DNA of 64,000 nt from Bostrychus sinensis. Lineage: Eukaryota > Chordata > Actinopteri > Gobiiformes > Eleotridae. The notes beneath the pieces were generated by a model, which was given only the letters and a program-made list of their open reading frames with translations, was not told where the DNA came from and did not search any database. Every line of letters begins with the position of its first letter. The stretch's first letter is position 1. The translations under genes were made by a program, and so were the position numbers. The stretch lies in the NCBI GenBank assembly GCA_020698575.1, contig CM036244.1, positions 30,230,034-30,294,033 of the forward strand. Direction: 5' to 3'. Shown in pieces: positions 36,371 through 46,437 of the stretch.

Positions 36371-36829
36371 CCTTAAAGTGGGGCATTATGTGAAGAACGG
36401 CAATAAAGCCAATGGATCAATAAATTCTAAAGATAAGAAACAAAAGAAAATCCTCTCCTGTGGGGAATTACTTAAGCTTGGATTTTTACAGCTATACAAT
36501 ATTTTTGTAACTAAGCTCTTTGCAAACAATACTAATTCACTAATGTAAAACCATATTTTTGCCATTGTTTTTAAGTCCTCAAATGACAATTCTGGTGCAC
36601 TGGGGTTTCCATAGATTTATGAAAAAAACTCCCTCTCCATTGGTTAACATTTCTACATCTGTAACTGGAGACAGGAGCACATGACTGGGTTTGCATGGGC
36701 CCCTAATGACTTTAATTATTTTTGCTTGTTTTTGTATTTCCCCTTTTTTATTTTTTGCAGCACCTTGTTATCTGAAAAGTGCAGAAAGTACAGGTTGCAA
36801 TTTCCCATCTCATGCTTCTTGCTATGGTA

Positions 36830-37690
36830 TCTTGCGGCATGAATGACGCAAATTGAGCGCAAGTCCCGCGAATAGGCAAAGAAGTGAATCGACAAATGAA
36901 GTGAACGCAAATTCATGTCCAATAGTCTGTTCACTGAAGTTGAAAAATGTGAAGTTTGGCAAATATTTGCAGCGCGTAAACCAATCAGGGACCTACTGTA
37001 GCAGTGATGTGGTTACGTACGGCGTAAAAGGAGGCGATCCCTGCAGCGGAGATCCAGAAAAACAATCATCAAGGCTTCAGAGTGAATCCGGAGCTAACAG
37101 CTACAGCTACAGCAGATTTTCTACTTTTCTAAAGGCAGGAATTAAAAGGATCTATTCCCAAAACAGCCCTGATAGAAAGCAGTATAAAAATATATGTGTG
37201 TAATGTGATGTGAGTCTGAGACAGAGGGTCGCACTGATCATTGTGAAAACAAAAAAACACAAACAAACACAATGAGATAACTTACTGAGATGTGCTTGTT
37301 ATATTAACAGTTACTGCACTGTCCAGAACAACAGAAAACACAGAGCCTGTGTATAGACCTATACCCCACTAACACCACTGGAGAGAGCTGATGAAATAAG
37401 AAAGAAAAAAAACCCAGGCTGTCTCAGCTCTGTAACTGAGGTTAATGCTGCTAAGTTCAGCAGTAATGTCATGAAGAGAAGCCCACAGCCACAGGGGACA
37501 ACAGATGAGCAAATGGGACAGGCTTTATTTGGGAGTAGCCCTAGTGGCCATAACCCTCATTTGAGGCAAATGAAGCTAACCATTCGCTCTAGTCGCGTGA
37601 CTCATTTTGCCCTGCTTAACCAAATTTCACACGCGAATAGGGCGAACTGTTCGTGCAAATGAAGTGAGTGAATTCAAAATATTCAAGCAT
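36830..37690. mobile_element. Probable DNA-transposon-derived block, superfamily uncertain
   Basis: Both flanks carry CGCGAATAGGGCGAA-like motifs in opposite orientation: 'cccgcgaataggcaaagaagtgaa' near 36865 and 'cacgcgaatagggcgaactgttcg' near 37630, next to 'gcaaatgaagtgag'. This vocabulary resembles fish ISL2EU/IS4EU-type elements. Exact ends and a target duplication were not resolved. The interior has a 116-codon frame (36853-37203) without a known domain. Confidence 0.4.
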
Positions 37691-37947
37691 TTAACCAGAC
37701 TTGCTCCTGTGGCTAGAGTAGATTTCAGGACCAAGCTGAGTGGTGCTTCCTTTGCATTTTGCATGACAACTTCAAATCTGTGTCAGAGCTCTAAAGTAAC
37801 TGTAGGCAGTGACTCTTGAACCACTAGTTGGTGCACTTGTGTCATGTATTGTAATGGGAAAGTGCTGTTGAATGCTGCTGGTGCTTTTTGTCCTATGTCT
37901 GCCACTGTAGGAGCAGCGCCGTGTTCGCGCACAGTGCACCATCTTAC

Positions 37948-38364
37948 CTCTCTGTTCTGTCCTTACTGATGAAAGGTAACCCTGCCTGGTGCTCCTGATA
38001 TAATCTATAAATATCTTTGTTTTTATCATCCATCCACATGTTTTTTGCACTGACTGTACTGGATAAGATATTGGGGCATGTCGTGGTCAACAGGCAATTT
38101 GAGTTTGTGTTTTAATTTTGCATGTGAAGTTAAGCTAGCACTACATGAGGCCCCATGGTAATGGACTCGCTGCGTACTGTAAGTTGTACCTATGCTATGC
38201 TGCTAGTGCTCAGCTACTAAGGGTATATGTTTGATTCACTTTATTAATGTATTAATTGCACTGAGTTACTTGAGTAATTAACTGTATAGTTATTATGAAA
38301 CTTTCATGTATATTGAAAATTACTAATACTAATTACTAATTTAGCTCTCTGTTCTGTCCTTACT
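37948..38364. repeat. 20-bp perfect direct repeat, 397 bp apart
   Basis: CTCTCTGTTCTGTCCTTACT at 37948-37967 and 38345-38364. Downstream sequences differ, so this is either a long target duplication around an insertion or a repair scar. Confidence 0.85.
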
Positions 38365-39034
38365 CCAGTAAGATTATGAGCTGCCAAGCGACTGTTAAAC
38401 ACCTGTCAATTTTAGTCTGCAAATGACTAAAAAAAAGTGCAAGCCACAAGTTTCACAATCCAAAAGAACTGCAGTGTCCACTGTGTGCTTTCTTTCCGCA
38501 TCACACCTTGCACTCACCCCACCTACTACCATCACAGAACACAACGCAGAGAGAACTGAAGCCGGGTGTAGAGAGGACTGGGACCACACACAGGGAGAGT
38601 CAGTCCATGAGGCTTACATAACTAACATTTGATAGTTTGTCAGCAGGACTCTAGTGCACAAAATCAGTCGTTATCTAAAAATCTAATTTTTGTGTTAACT
38701 GACGCTAAACAATAATTTCAGCCAAGCATTATGTGGAAAAGAATGTCAATTGGAAAAACAAGAAACTTAGACCAAACTTAAAGGCAAGGTGCCTTGTCCT
38801 CAGTGGAGTTTAGCAATTAACATGCAAACTATGGCCAGCCAACAAAAAGCAGCACTGTAGCAAGAGAGGTTAGTACACACCTAAGCAGGAGAGTGACTTC
38901 CTTTTTAAATGAGCATGATTTGAAAATTCTAAATATAATTACAAAAAAAAAAAAATAAGAAGAAGAATATTTGAAAAAGTAGAAGCATTCAGAGACAGCA
39001 CAGACCTTTGTCATGGCCCTGTCTCACAATCGTA

Positions 39035-39122
39035 AATATTTTGTGCTCAGACTGGGACTTGAACCAGGAATCCTCTAGTTCAGGGGTAAATGCTCTGTAC
39101 ATTAAGACACAAGGCTATCTCA
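39035..39122 (-). repeat. tRNA-derived SINE head
   Basis: On the minus strand a tRNA-like order is visible: D-arm-like 'gtcttaatgtacagagcatt', anticodon-arm-like 'cccctgaactagagga', then T-arm-like 'ctggttcaagtcccag' with a B-box match (GGTTCAAGTCC). Stems are imperfect, so it is not an intact tRNA gene. Body and tail were not delimited. Confidence 0.5.
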
Positions 39123-41253
39123 CAAAGGCAAATAATTCACTAAAACATCAAGTGTTGTTTGTGGCCGGCACTGGTCTTATCCCGCAATGATACAGAATAC
39201 TTAAAAATAAAATCCTGGATCCAGACATGTCTTTTCTCCTTTTGCCCTTTACTGACATTTCTTGATAAGAGTTTTTTTTTGCTAACAGACACATTGCAAG
39301 ACTTTTGTGGAATGGCACAGAACAGCGAGTTGCAAGGTTAGTTTCACTTCTGATGCCGTGTGCTGTGCGTTTGAGGCCTAAGAAACTACCACTCAACCAG
39401 AAAACCAAGGCCAATGAAAAAATTACCTTATCAGCTAGAATTTATGGCGCAATTGTATTAAATCAGAAACTGAAGTTTTATTGGTGTTGCATTAGGCATA
39501 TTCATATAATTTATGGTCTACTGAGTTTGTACTACAATGAACTGTACAATGGAGTGAGGGGAGTTGTGTTTTTATAGTGAACATAACAAACTGCTATAAA
39601 GACAAAAACTTTTCATCAGTTTAAATCATTCACATCTGACAAAAATGCTTTTTAAACTCATTTCTCTATTCTATAGGTGAAAAAGTAATTACTTTTTTCC
39701 AGTCTTTGCAACGTGTGTTTATCTGCTACTTGTGTATATAAATATTGGGAAATTGTATTTACTGCTATTTAGAAAAAGGCTCATCATAAGTGTGAATCTC
39801 ACAACCAGTTGAGCAGAGAAAGAAGCAATTAAAAATGTCAAACCATTCAAGTGTTCTGAAGTGGTTTTCCTCGTCTCTTCTCTTAAAATCCCATAAGTCT
39901 CCAATCTGTTGCTGTAAATAATGGAAAGACTAGTGACAAGTCCATTCTGTGAGCCTAGATTGACAATACACGAAGAGGGAATGGACAGTAGGCTGAAATA
40001 ACTGGTTACACGTCAGTGCTATATTGGCAATAAAGACAAATTGATAGCGTTGGAGATCATAAAATATGTCACATAAGAGAATCAATAGTGAGGAGAAAAG
40101 GGATGTGTTCTCACAGAGGTAACGCTGACTCTTATATGCTCTATTAGCATCATACTGATTTATGTCCCACCTGGGCTATGACATTTACTGATCATCCTTC
40201 TACCATGTGGCTTCTGTAGAATGTGACAGCACACATCATAGAATTATTATGGCACTTTGACTGTTTCTGTATTTATAGGCTCATATTAAAATATCAGCCC
40301 AAACCAAAGTGCTGCATAATGACCTGTCTCTCTTTTTTTATGTTACAGTGAAGGCCATAAATAAAGACAGAGACCTTAAGCTCTGGTCTTTATCCTTAAT
40401 TACATCTGTGTGGTGATTTACCAAAAATGAAGACATACAGACAAAAGCAAATAGTACTGGATAATTATGACTATCGTTTGATACTATAACATACTCAGTA
40501 CTCATATCAGTAAGTCAGTTTTTTCCATGCTTAGGGATAAACAGATTATAAAAAAGTAACTAATGAGCTCACTAAAATAAAGCTGAAATTGTATTTCCAT
40601 GCTACCTTGAATATAAAAATATTTTTCAGTTTGTCTCTGACCACGAGCTCTCATTCATTTGGAGATAATTTGGAGATTCAACCAAGGTTAAAACACAAAA
40701 GCCACAGAAATATATACTTCAACCCTGGGTAAGAGAGCTACATATATAAATAATTTGTTTTTATTCACATTTAATGCTGTCCAGTCTCATTTGTGACCTG
40801 TGTCCCCAGTTAAGACCTAATGTTTACAGAGATGTGAGCAAGAGGCTGCACAAGCGTTTTTAGTTTAAAATTTACCGGATCCTCTTCACTGGTCCCGGGT
40901 CTGACTACACGTCTGACTTGATCTGCTCTGTTCAACTTTATGCCTGAGCGCCGGACACAGAGACGTACTGCAATGCAGCCGGTGTGAACTCACGCATTGA
41001 CTTGCATTACACAACGGATTCAGTGTGAATTGGGTGTAAGGAAGCCAAAGTTATATTAATTGTTCTTATTTGAATTTTAGTTTTGTGTTTTAGAAAAGAT
41101 GTAAGAGTGGAACAGAAGCCAGTGGAGTAAAGAGATCAGGCTTTCACAACCATATGAAGTCTATGAGGACACAAGAAGCTGACATTTCAGCTGAAATTTA
41201 TGCCTCTGTGTTGTGTCTGAATAATTTTTCTTTCTTTTTTTCCCTCCATACAG

Positions 41254-41342
41254 AAGTTTCTGGAAACTCATCAAAACTCCTGACTCCTGTCAAGCCATAT
41301 CCATCACAGATCCCCCAGGTCTACCTGAGCGCTGGCACAGAG
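41254..41342 (+). CDS. Candidate internal exon 1 of an unidentified host gene (89 bp)
   Basis: A strong acceptor precedes it: a pyrimidine-rich tract (about 41223-41248) then CATACAG. It ends at GAG/GTAAGA, a near-consensus donor. It enters in phase 1 (first two bases complete a codon) and leaves in phase 0, encoding 29 residues that begin VSGNSSKLLTPVKP and end VYLSAGTE. Of the three frames, this is the only one that also stays open through the next exon after joining. The peptide is Ser/Pro/Thr-rich, suggesting a disordered linker; I do not recognise the protein. It could be a chance splice-like pair, but two adjacent exons with agreeing phase make that less likely. Confidence 0.5.
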
Positions 41343-41474
41343 GTAAGAGTGCTGAGTGTAGAGGTGGGAGCTGGGTCAGGGGTCACCACATTTAACAAGA
41401 AGTATCTGCTCTGAGAGGAAGACCACTGGAGACGCCTTTCTGCCTTTATTTATGTGTCTGTCTGTGTGCGGCAG

Positions 41475-41520
41475 GAGATGTCAGGAGTCATCGAGTGCAC
41501 TGAGAGTGGATTAAGAACAG
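41475..41520 (+). CDS. Candidate internal exon 2 of the same gene (46 bp)
   Basis: It lies 132 bp after exon 1, a usual size for a short fish intron. Acceptor: 'tgtctgtctgtgtgcggcag'; donor ACAG/GTAACA. It reads in phase 0 from exon 1 as 15 residues (EMSGVIECTESGLRT) plus one base, with no stop. Exons 1 and 2 together are 135 bp and start and end in the same phase, so they could be included or skipped as a unit without shifting frame. Product unknown. Confidence 0.45.
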
Positions 41521-44500
41521 GTAACATGATGTGTGATACACTGAGGGGCCACACTATGGATAAATGACAGCTCTGATTCTCCAGGGTCTGTAATAGCTTG
41601 TATAGACACTCATAATAATAGCATTAGATGTACAATAGCATCTTAAACTACTGCACTGAAACTGTGTAGGTACTGCAGTAAAATCAGGCTATACTCAGGA
41701 AGAAACACTGCTGCGATTGTCCATTGGTGCATAACAGAATTTACAGACAAATAAAATGCTTTGGATAGAACATTTTACTGGAAATGCAAACACAAGCAAA
41801 GGTGTCAGTGTGGAAAGTCGACCTGGGTTGATTGTTCTGTTTGCAAGAAAGCAAACATAATGTAGTTTTACAAATGAAATGTGACACATTTCACAATGTG
41901 ACAGCAAATAAGTATACACATAGAGAAAACAGCAATCCTCACATCCTAAAAAACAGATGCCTTTAGCTTGTTAATACTACCTGCTTAAGCCAACAGGGGA
42001 CAAGCTGAGCCCAGAGCAGACAAACTAAGAACTGATGGAGAAGAAGAGCAATGACTGTAACTGTACTAGTTTGTTTGTCCAGGAAGTGTTAGGACATTGA
42101 TGAACACTTCTTTAGCTTCAATTTTTGGGAAATTTGTAGGAAAGTCATCATCTCACCCAAGTTCAACACTACTGACAACACTATATACATGTACCACAGT
42201 GGTTCAGAGTGTGCAGAAATAAGTGTTGGAGTAAGGGGCATTTGCAATCTGCAATGTCACAGCTAGATGTCGCCAAAAATACAGACTCGCCTTGATTATT
42301 CTAAGTGACTCTGAAGTGTTTGGAAAACAAAATTGTGTAACAGTGCGTGTACATTTTAGAAGTAGGGATACTAGGTTCATAGACAAAAATCTTCTCAAGG
42401 GTCAGTCATGTTACTGCAGTTTAGTCTGCCACAGTAAGTATTAAACAACAAAGAGCAATCATTTGTAGAAACAGCTGCTGTAAGCTCTTCTGTGTAAAGT
42501 GAGCTCCAGTCACACAGGTCAGTGCATCTGACTTATCATCAAGTCAACAGCAGCACCAATAACAGTATTACCACTGGGCATTGATTATTACTTCACCCTG
42601 ATCTAATTAGCATGAGCCTGTTCTGCTGGCTACACAACACCTCAATGCACAATGTTTTTGCACAACAAAAAGAACACTTTGCTGTTCAACCAAAGCAGTG
42701 TTTTGCACAGTACACACATCTATACTTATCATAGGGGCTTTTGGCTGGGTCGGAGGTGCAATATTTTATCATCAGTTTTCCTCTAATCATTGCTTTCTGA
42801 GAGAAAAGCTACGGATCTGCCACTCATTGCTGCCACCCCCTCCTAAGAGCCCCCGTGTCTTCTCCAGAGACGCCGCCATCCACAGAAACGTCCCATGGGT
42901 GTTGTAAATGAAGCCTGCTGTTTCCTCCAATGCAAAAAGCCCACAGCTAAAGTGAAATGATCTTTGAATCTAGGCATTTTCATCTCTTTTTCTTTTTTGT
43001 TATTCTTTGTGCTCCTATTTTTGGGTTCTAATTAGGCTCAAGAAGTAGCATGAGGTACAAAATTTTATAATTTTTCCACTCACCAGAAGCAATACAGAAG
43101 AATATTTTGACATTTCCAAATCAAAAGCATGTTTGTGCACTTTGGTAAGAAGGGCTAAAAAAATACAAGTGACTTCAGACAGAAAAATGTACAACTTTCA
43201 AGCCGTGTCAAAAACTTTTGTCAAACAAAAAGGAGAATCAGTGGATCAGAATCATGGCGAGGTGAGTGACAAATGCAGATTTAACTTCTTTGCTAATAAC
43301 AAGATGCTAATCATCCAGTATAAATAAAATCTATATCTTCTGTTAGCTATATTTAAACTCCAGTAACAAGGCAAGATGGGTGCTTTGAAATCACTGGGAA
43401 TGTGTGACTTGAAGCTCGTGCTGCACTTCAAACGTCCGACATCTATCTCCCTATACACTTTGTGATGTGACAAGCTTTTATCCCTTATGCTTCTAATTTA
43501 ATTCACTTTCACTACATCTCAGCTTCTACCACTCACAGATTCTCTTTACTCAAAATTAAAGACATAACTAGAAAAATGCAAAGCCCGCAGAGTCCGGCGC
43601 AGTTCATCAACATACCACCATACTGGCAATTACTTTGTAAATCAGTTTCTGCACAAGCTATGATCTGAGTTAATAAGAAAATGGTGAACAAGCTTTTATT
43701 AGAGCGGCCATGCAAGTCCCACCCAGGAAGAGCCACAAATAGAAGCAGGTTGACAGAACACTCCACTGCTGCTGGTGGGGTTTTAGAAAAATGTCTTCAA
43801 TGTGCAATGCAAAATGGATGAAATATCAGCCCTGCATACAAACTCAGAGTCGTGTTCTACATAGGAAATGACAGATACCAGAATCAACAGCACAGTTCAG
43901 TAGTTGCATAACTGTGACATGCTCCAGAAGATTCCTGTAGCCAAAACAACACTTGCACAATGTGAACAAAATGTTGACTCCAATCATAATATGCTAATTT
44001 TGTTTACATTAAAACTGCTGCACATTTTTGAGGCTTCAGAAGTAATGTGTGATGATTTCAGCCTTAAACACATCACACATTACTGATATGCATCAAGTCA
44101 ATCACATCAATTCATTTTAAATAATATATTTGAGACTGACTAAACACACAACTTTGCATAATGCTGTATACTAAAGACAAATATCTGGTGAGAACTTGGT
44201 TTGTAGAAATACAAAGCTAAATAATTTGATCTTAATGGTGCCATTTTGTGTATTTGACTAACTCCACACTCACTGTTTCTCTGAGCTCTGGAGAAAACAT
44301 AACTATACTAATTTTATACCAGCACAACTCTGTGGCCTGGTTGGCAGCCTGTTAGCAGCCTCCAGCATAGACCTGCTGTGGTGCAATATTGTTTTAGAAC
44401 CAAGAGCCTTGTTCAGGAAATGGCTCAAACAATTTCATTTTAGAGGTAAAATACAAATTTGGAAATAAAGCAATCTAATTTTACCACTGGTGCATGACTT

Positions 44501-44889
44501 GTGGAGTTTTACCAAAATCATTATAAAAATCAGTATTCAACGTGACTTCATGTGACTTCCAAGGTCTCAGATCACTTAGCGAGGTGACAAAAAGTAGTGT
44601 TTTAAGGGATGGCTAAAATACTATAGCTGCTCTTATAAGAGAAATCTGCAATGTGAGATAACATTGTTAAGTATTGCCATGACAACAGAACTCACAAAGC
44701 AGAAACCAGCAATCTAAGGTAAAATGTGTTCAGCTGGAAAATCTCACTGGTTTGATCTAATTGGAAAATATAGTACAGGGAGTGAATAGTTGATGTAACT
44801 TGAGCATGTTTTTTTTCTAAGTTTTTATAGCTCTCAAAATCAAAATTTTTAAGAAGTAGTTTAGACCAACAGCCAATGAGAGCAGCACC
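41521..44889. other. Probable intron sequence, no further exon accepted
   Basis: If exons 1-3 belong to one gene, this is the start of a roughly 18-kb intron. One weak exon-like block at about 43174-43260 has a good donor (GAG/GTGAGT) but no pyrimidine tract and was not accepted. The patch at about 42500-42620 looks like conserved non-coding DNA. Confidence 0.4.
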
Positions 44890-44891
44890 TA

Positions 44892-46435
44892 CTGTTGCAA
44901 GAAAAAGTATATGAATCTTTAGGAATTACTTGGATGTCTGCATGATTTGGTCATAAAGTGTGATCTCATCGCCATCTAAGTCACAACAATAGACAAACAC
45001 AGTCTGCTTAAACTAATGCTTCAAAAAAATTACTTGTTTTCATATTTTTATTGAACATTTATGTGAATAGTCACAATGCAGGATTGAAAAAGTATATGAA
45101 CCCCTAGGCTAATGACCTCTTTAAGAGCTAATTGGAGTTAGCTGTCAGCCAACCTGGAGTCCAGTCACTGTGAGAAGATTGTACGTGTGGATTAAAGTGG
45201 CCCTGCCCAATAAAAAATGCCCCCCAGTTTTGAATTTGCTGTTCTGAAGAAGCACTGCTTGATGTGAACAATGTCTTGCACAAAAGAGCTCTCAGAAGAC
45301 CTTCGTGTAAGAATTGTTGATTTGCATGAAACTAGAAATGGCTACAAAAGTATCTCTAAAAGCCTTGATGTTCATGAGTCCATGGTACAACAGACTGTCT
45401 ATAAATGGAGAAGGTTCAGCACTGCTGCTACTCTCCCTAGGAGTGGTCGTCCTGTAAAGATGACTGAAAGAGCACAGCACAGATTGCTCAATGAGATGAA
45501 GAAGAATCCTAGAGTGTCAGCCTAAGACTTACAGAAAACTCTGGCACAAGCTAACATCTTTGTTGACAAATCTACAATAGGTAAAACATTAAACAAGAAT
45601 GAAGTCCATGGGAGGACACCACAGAGGAAGCCACTGCTGTCCAAAAAAATATTGCTGCACATTTAAAGAGCAAAAGAGCTCCTGAATGTTCCACAGCACT
45701 ACTGGCAAAATATTCTGTGGGCAGATGAAACCAGATTTGAGTTGTTTGGAAGAAGCACACAACACTATGTGTGGAGAAAAAAAGGCACAGCACACCAACA
45801 TCAAAACCCCATCCCTTCTGTGAAGTATGGTGGCGGGGGCATCATGGTTTCGGGCTGTTTTGCTACCTCAGGGGATGGATTGTTATCATCAACAGCCAAA
45901 TGAATTCCTAAGTTTATCAAAACGTTTTGCAGGAAAACTTAAGACCCTCTGTCCACCAACTGAAGCCCAACAGAGGTTGGGTGATGCAACAGAACACTGA
46001 CCCAAAACATAGAAGCAAATCAACAACAGAATGGCTTCAACAGAAGAAAATACATCTTCTGGAGTGGCCCAGTCAAAGTCGTGACCTCAACCCGATTGAG
46101 ATGCTGTGGCATGACCTCAAAAGAGTGGTTCACAGTTTTGTAAAGAGGAATGGTCCAAAATTCCTCCTGAGTGTTGTGCAGGTCTGATCTTCACTACAGA
46201 AAATGTTTGGTTGAGGTTATTGCTGCCAAAGGCGGATCAACCAGTTATTATCCAAAGGTTCCAATACTTTTTCCATCCTGCATTGTTAATGTTTAGACAC
46301 ATGTTCAATAAAAAACATGAAAACATATATATATATATATATATATTTTGTGATGTAGATAAAAATCAGATCATATTTTATGACCAAATCATGGAAAAAT
46401 CCAAGTAATTCCAAAGGAATATTTTCTTGTAACTG
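44892..46435 (+). mobile_element. Tc1-like transposon with IR/DR ends, 1544 bp, TA duplication
   Basis: TA flanks both ends (44890-44891, 46436-46437). The ends are inverted repeats about 200 bp long. Each holds two related direct repeats: GAAAAAGTATATGAATCTTT near 44901 and a close copy near 45086 at the left; CCAAAGGAATATTTTC near 46411 and CCAAAGGTTCCAATAC near 46252 at the right. This IR/DR layout, also known from Sleeping Beauty-type elements, provides paired transposase-binding sites. Length is normal for Tc1. The interior carries the broken transposase below. A 22-bp AT run (46325-46346) has expanded in the right repeat. Confidence 0.92.
45271..46187 (+). pseudogene. Inactivated Tc1-family (DD34E-type) transposase
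   Basis: From ATG 45271, 84 residues form the N-terminal paired-like helix-turn-helix DNA-binding region ([21 protein letters not shown], then the GRP motif at GRPVKM). The frame breaks at TAA 45523-45525. Homology continues through 'WADET' (first catalytic Asp codon at 45724-45726), a second nonsense codon TAA at 45909-45911, and a final open block 45927-46187. There, Glu of NPIE is at 46098-46100; exactly 34 residues before it, where DD34E transposases have the second Asp, the codon is AAC (Asn, 45993-45995). The enzyme would have cut and pasted the element at TA sites. Two stops plus a lost catalytic residue make it dead. Confidence 0.92.
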
Positions 46436-46437
46436 TA

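Larger units (their letters stand above)
37700..41253. other. Non-coding stretch upstream of candidate host exons
   Basis: Holds a 20-bp direct repeat and a SINE head (listed separately). A small interrupted stem occurs near 40360-40393. The patch at about 40100-40430 reads like conserved non-coding DNA. About 40850-41040 has TE-like text ('gcgccggacacagagacgt...gcattgacttgcattacac') without resolvable ends. Confidence 0.4.

Noticed and set aside
39035..39122. Possible intact tRNA gene
   Set aside because: B box is good but the stems are imperfect and the acceptor stem does not close; better read as a SINE head.
40344..40382. Acceptor-like TTTTTTTATGTTACAG followed by an interrupted stem
   Set aside because: No usable donor in an open frame; the roughly 12-bp stem with a bulge is modest for AT-rich DNA.
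43174..43260. Exon-like block with a consensus donor (GAG/GTGAGT)
   Set aside because: No polypyrimidine tract before the acceptor and no clear phase match to the accepted candidate exons.
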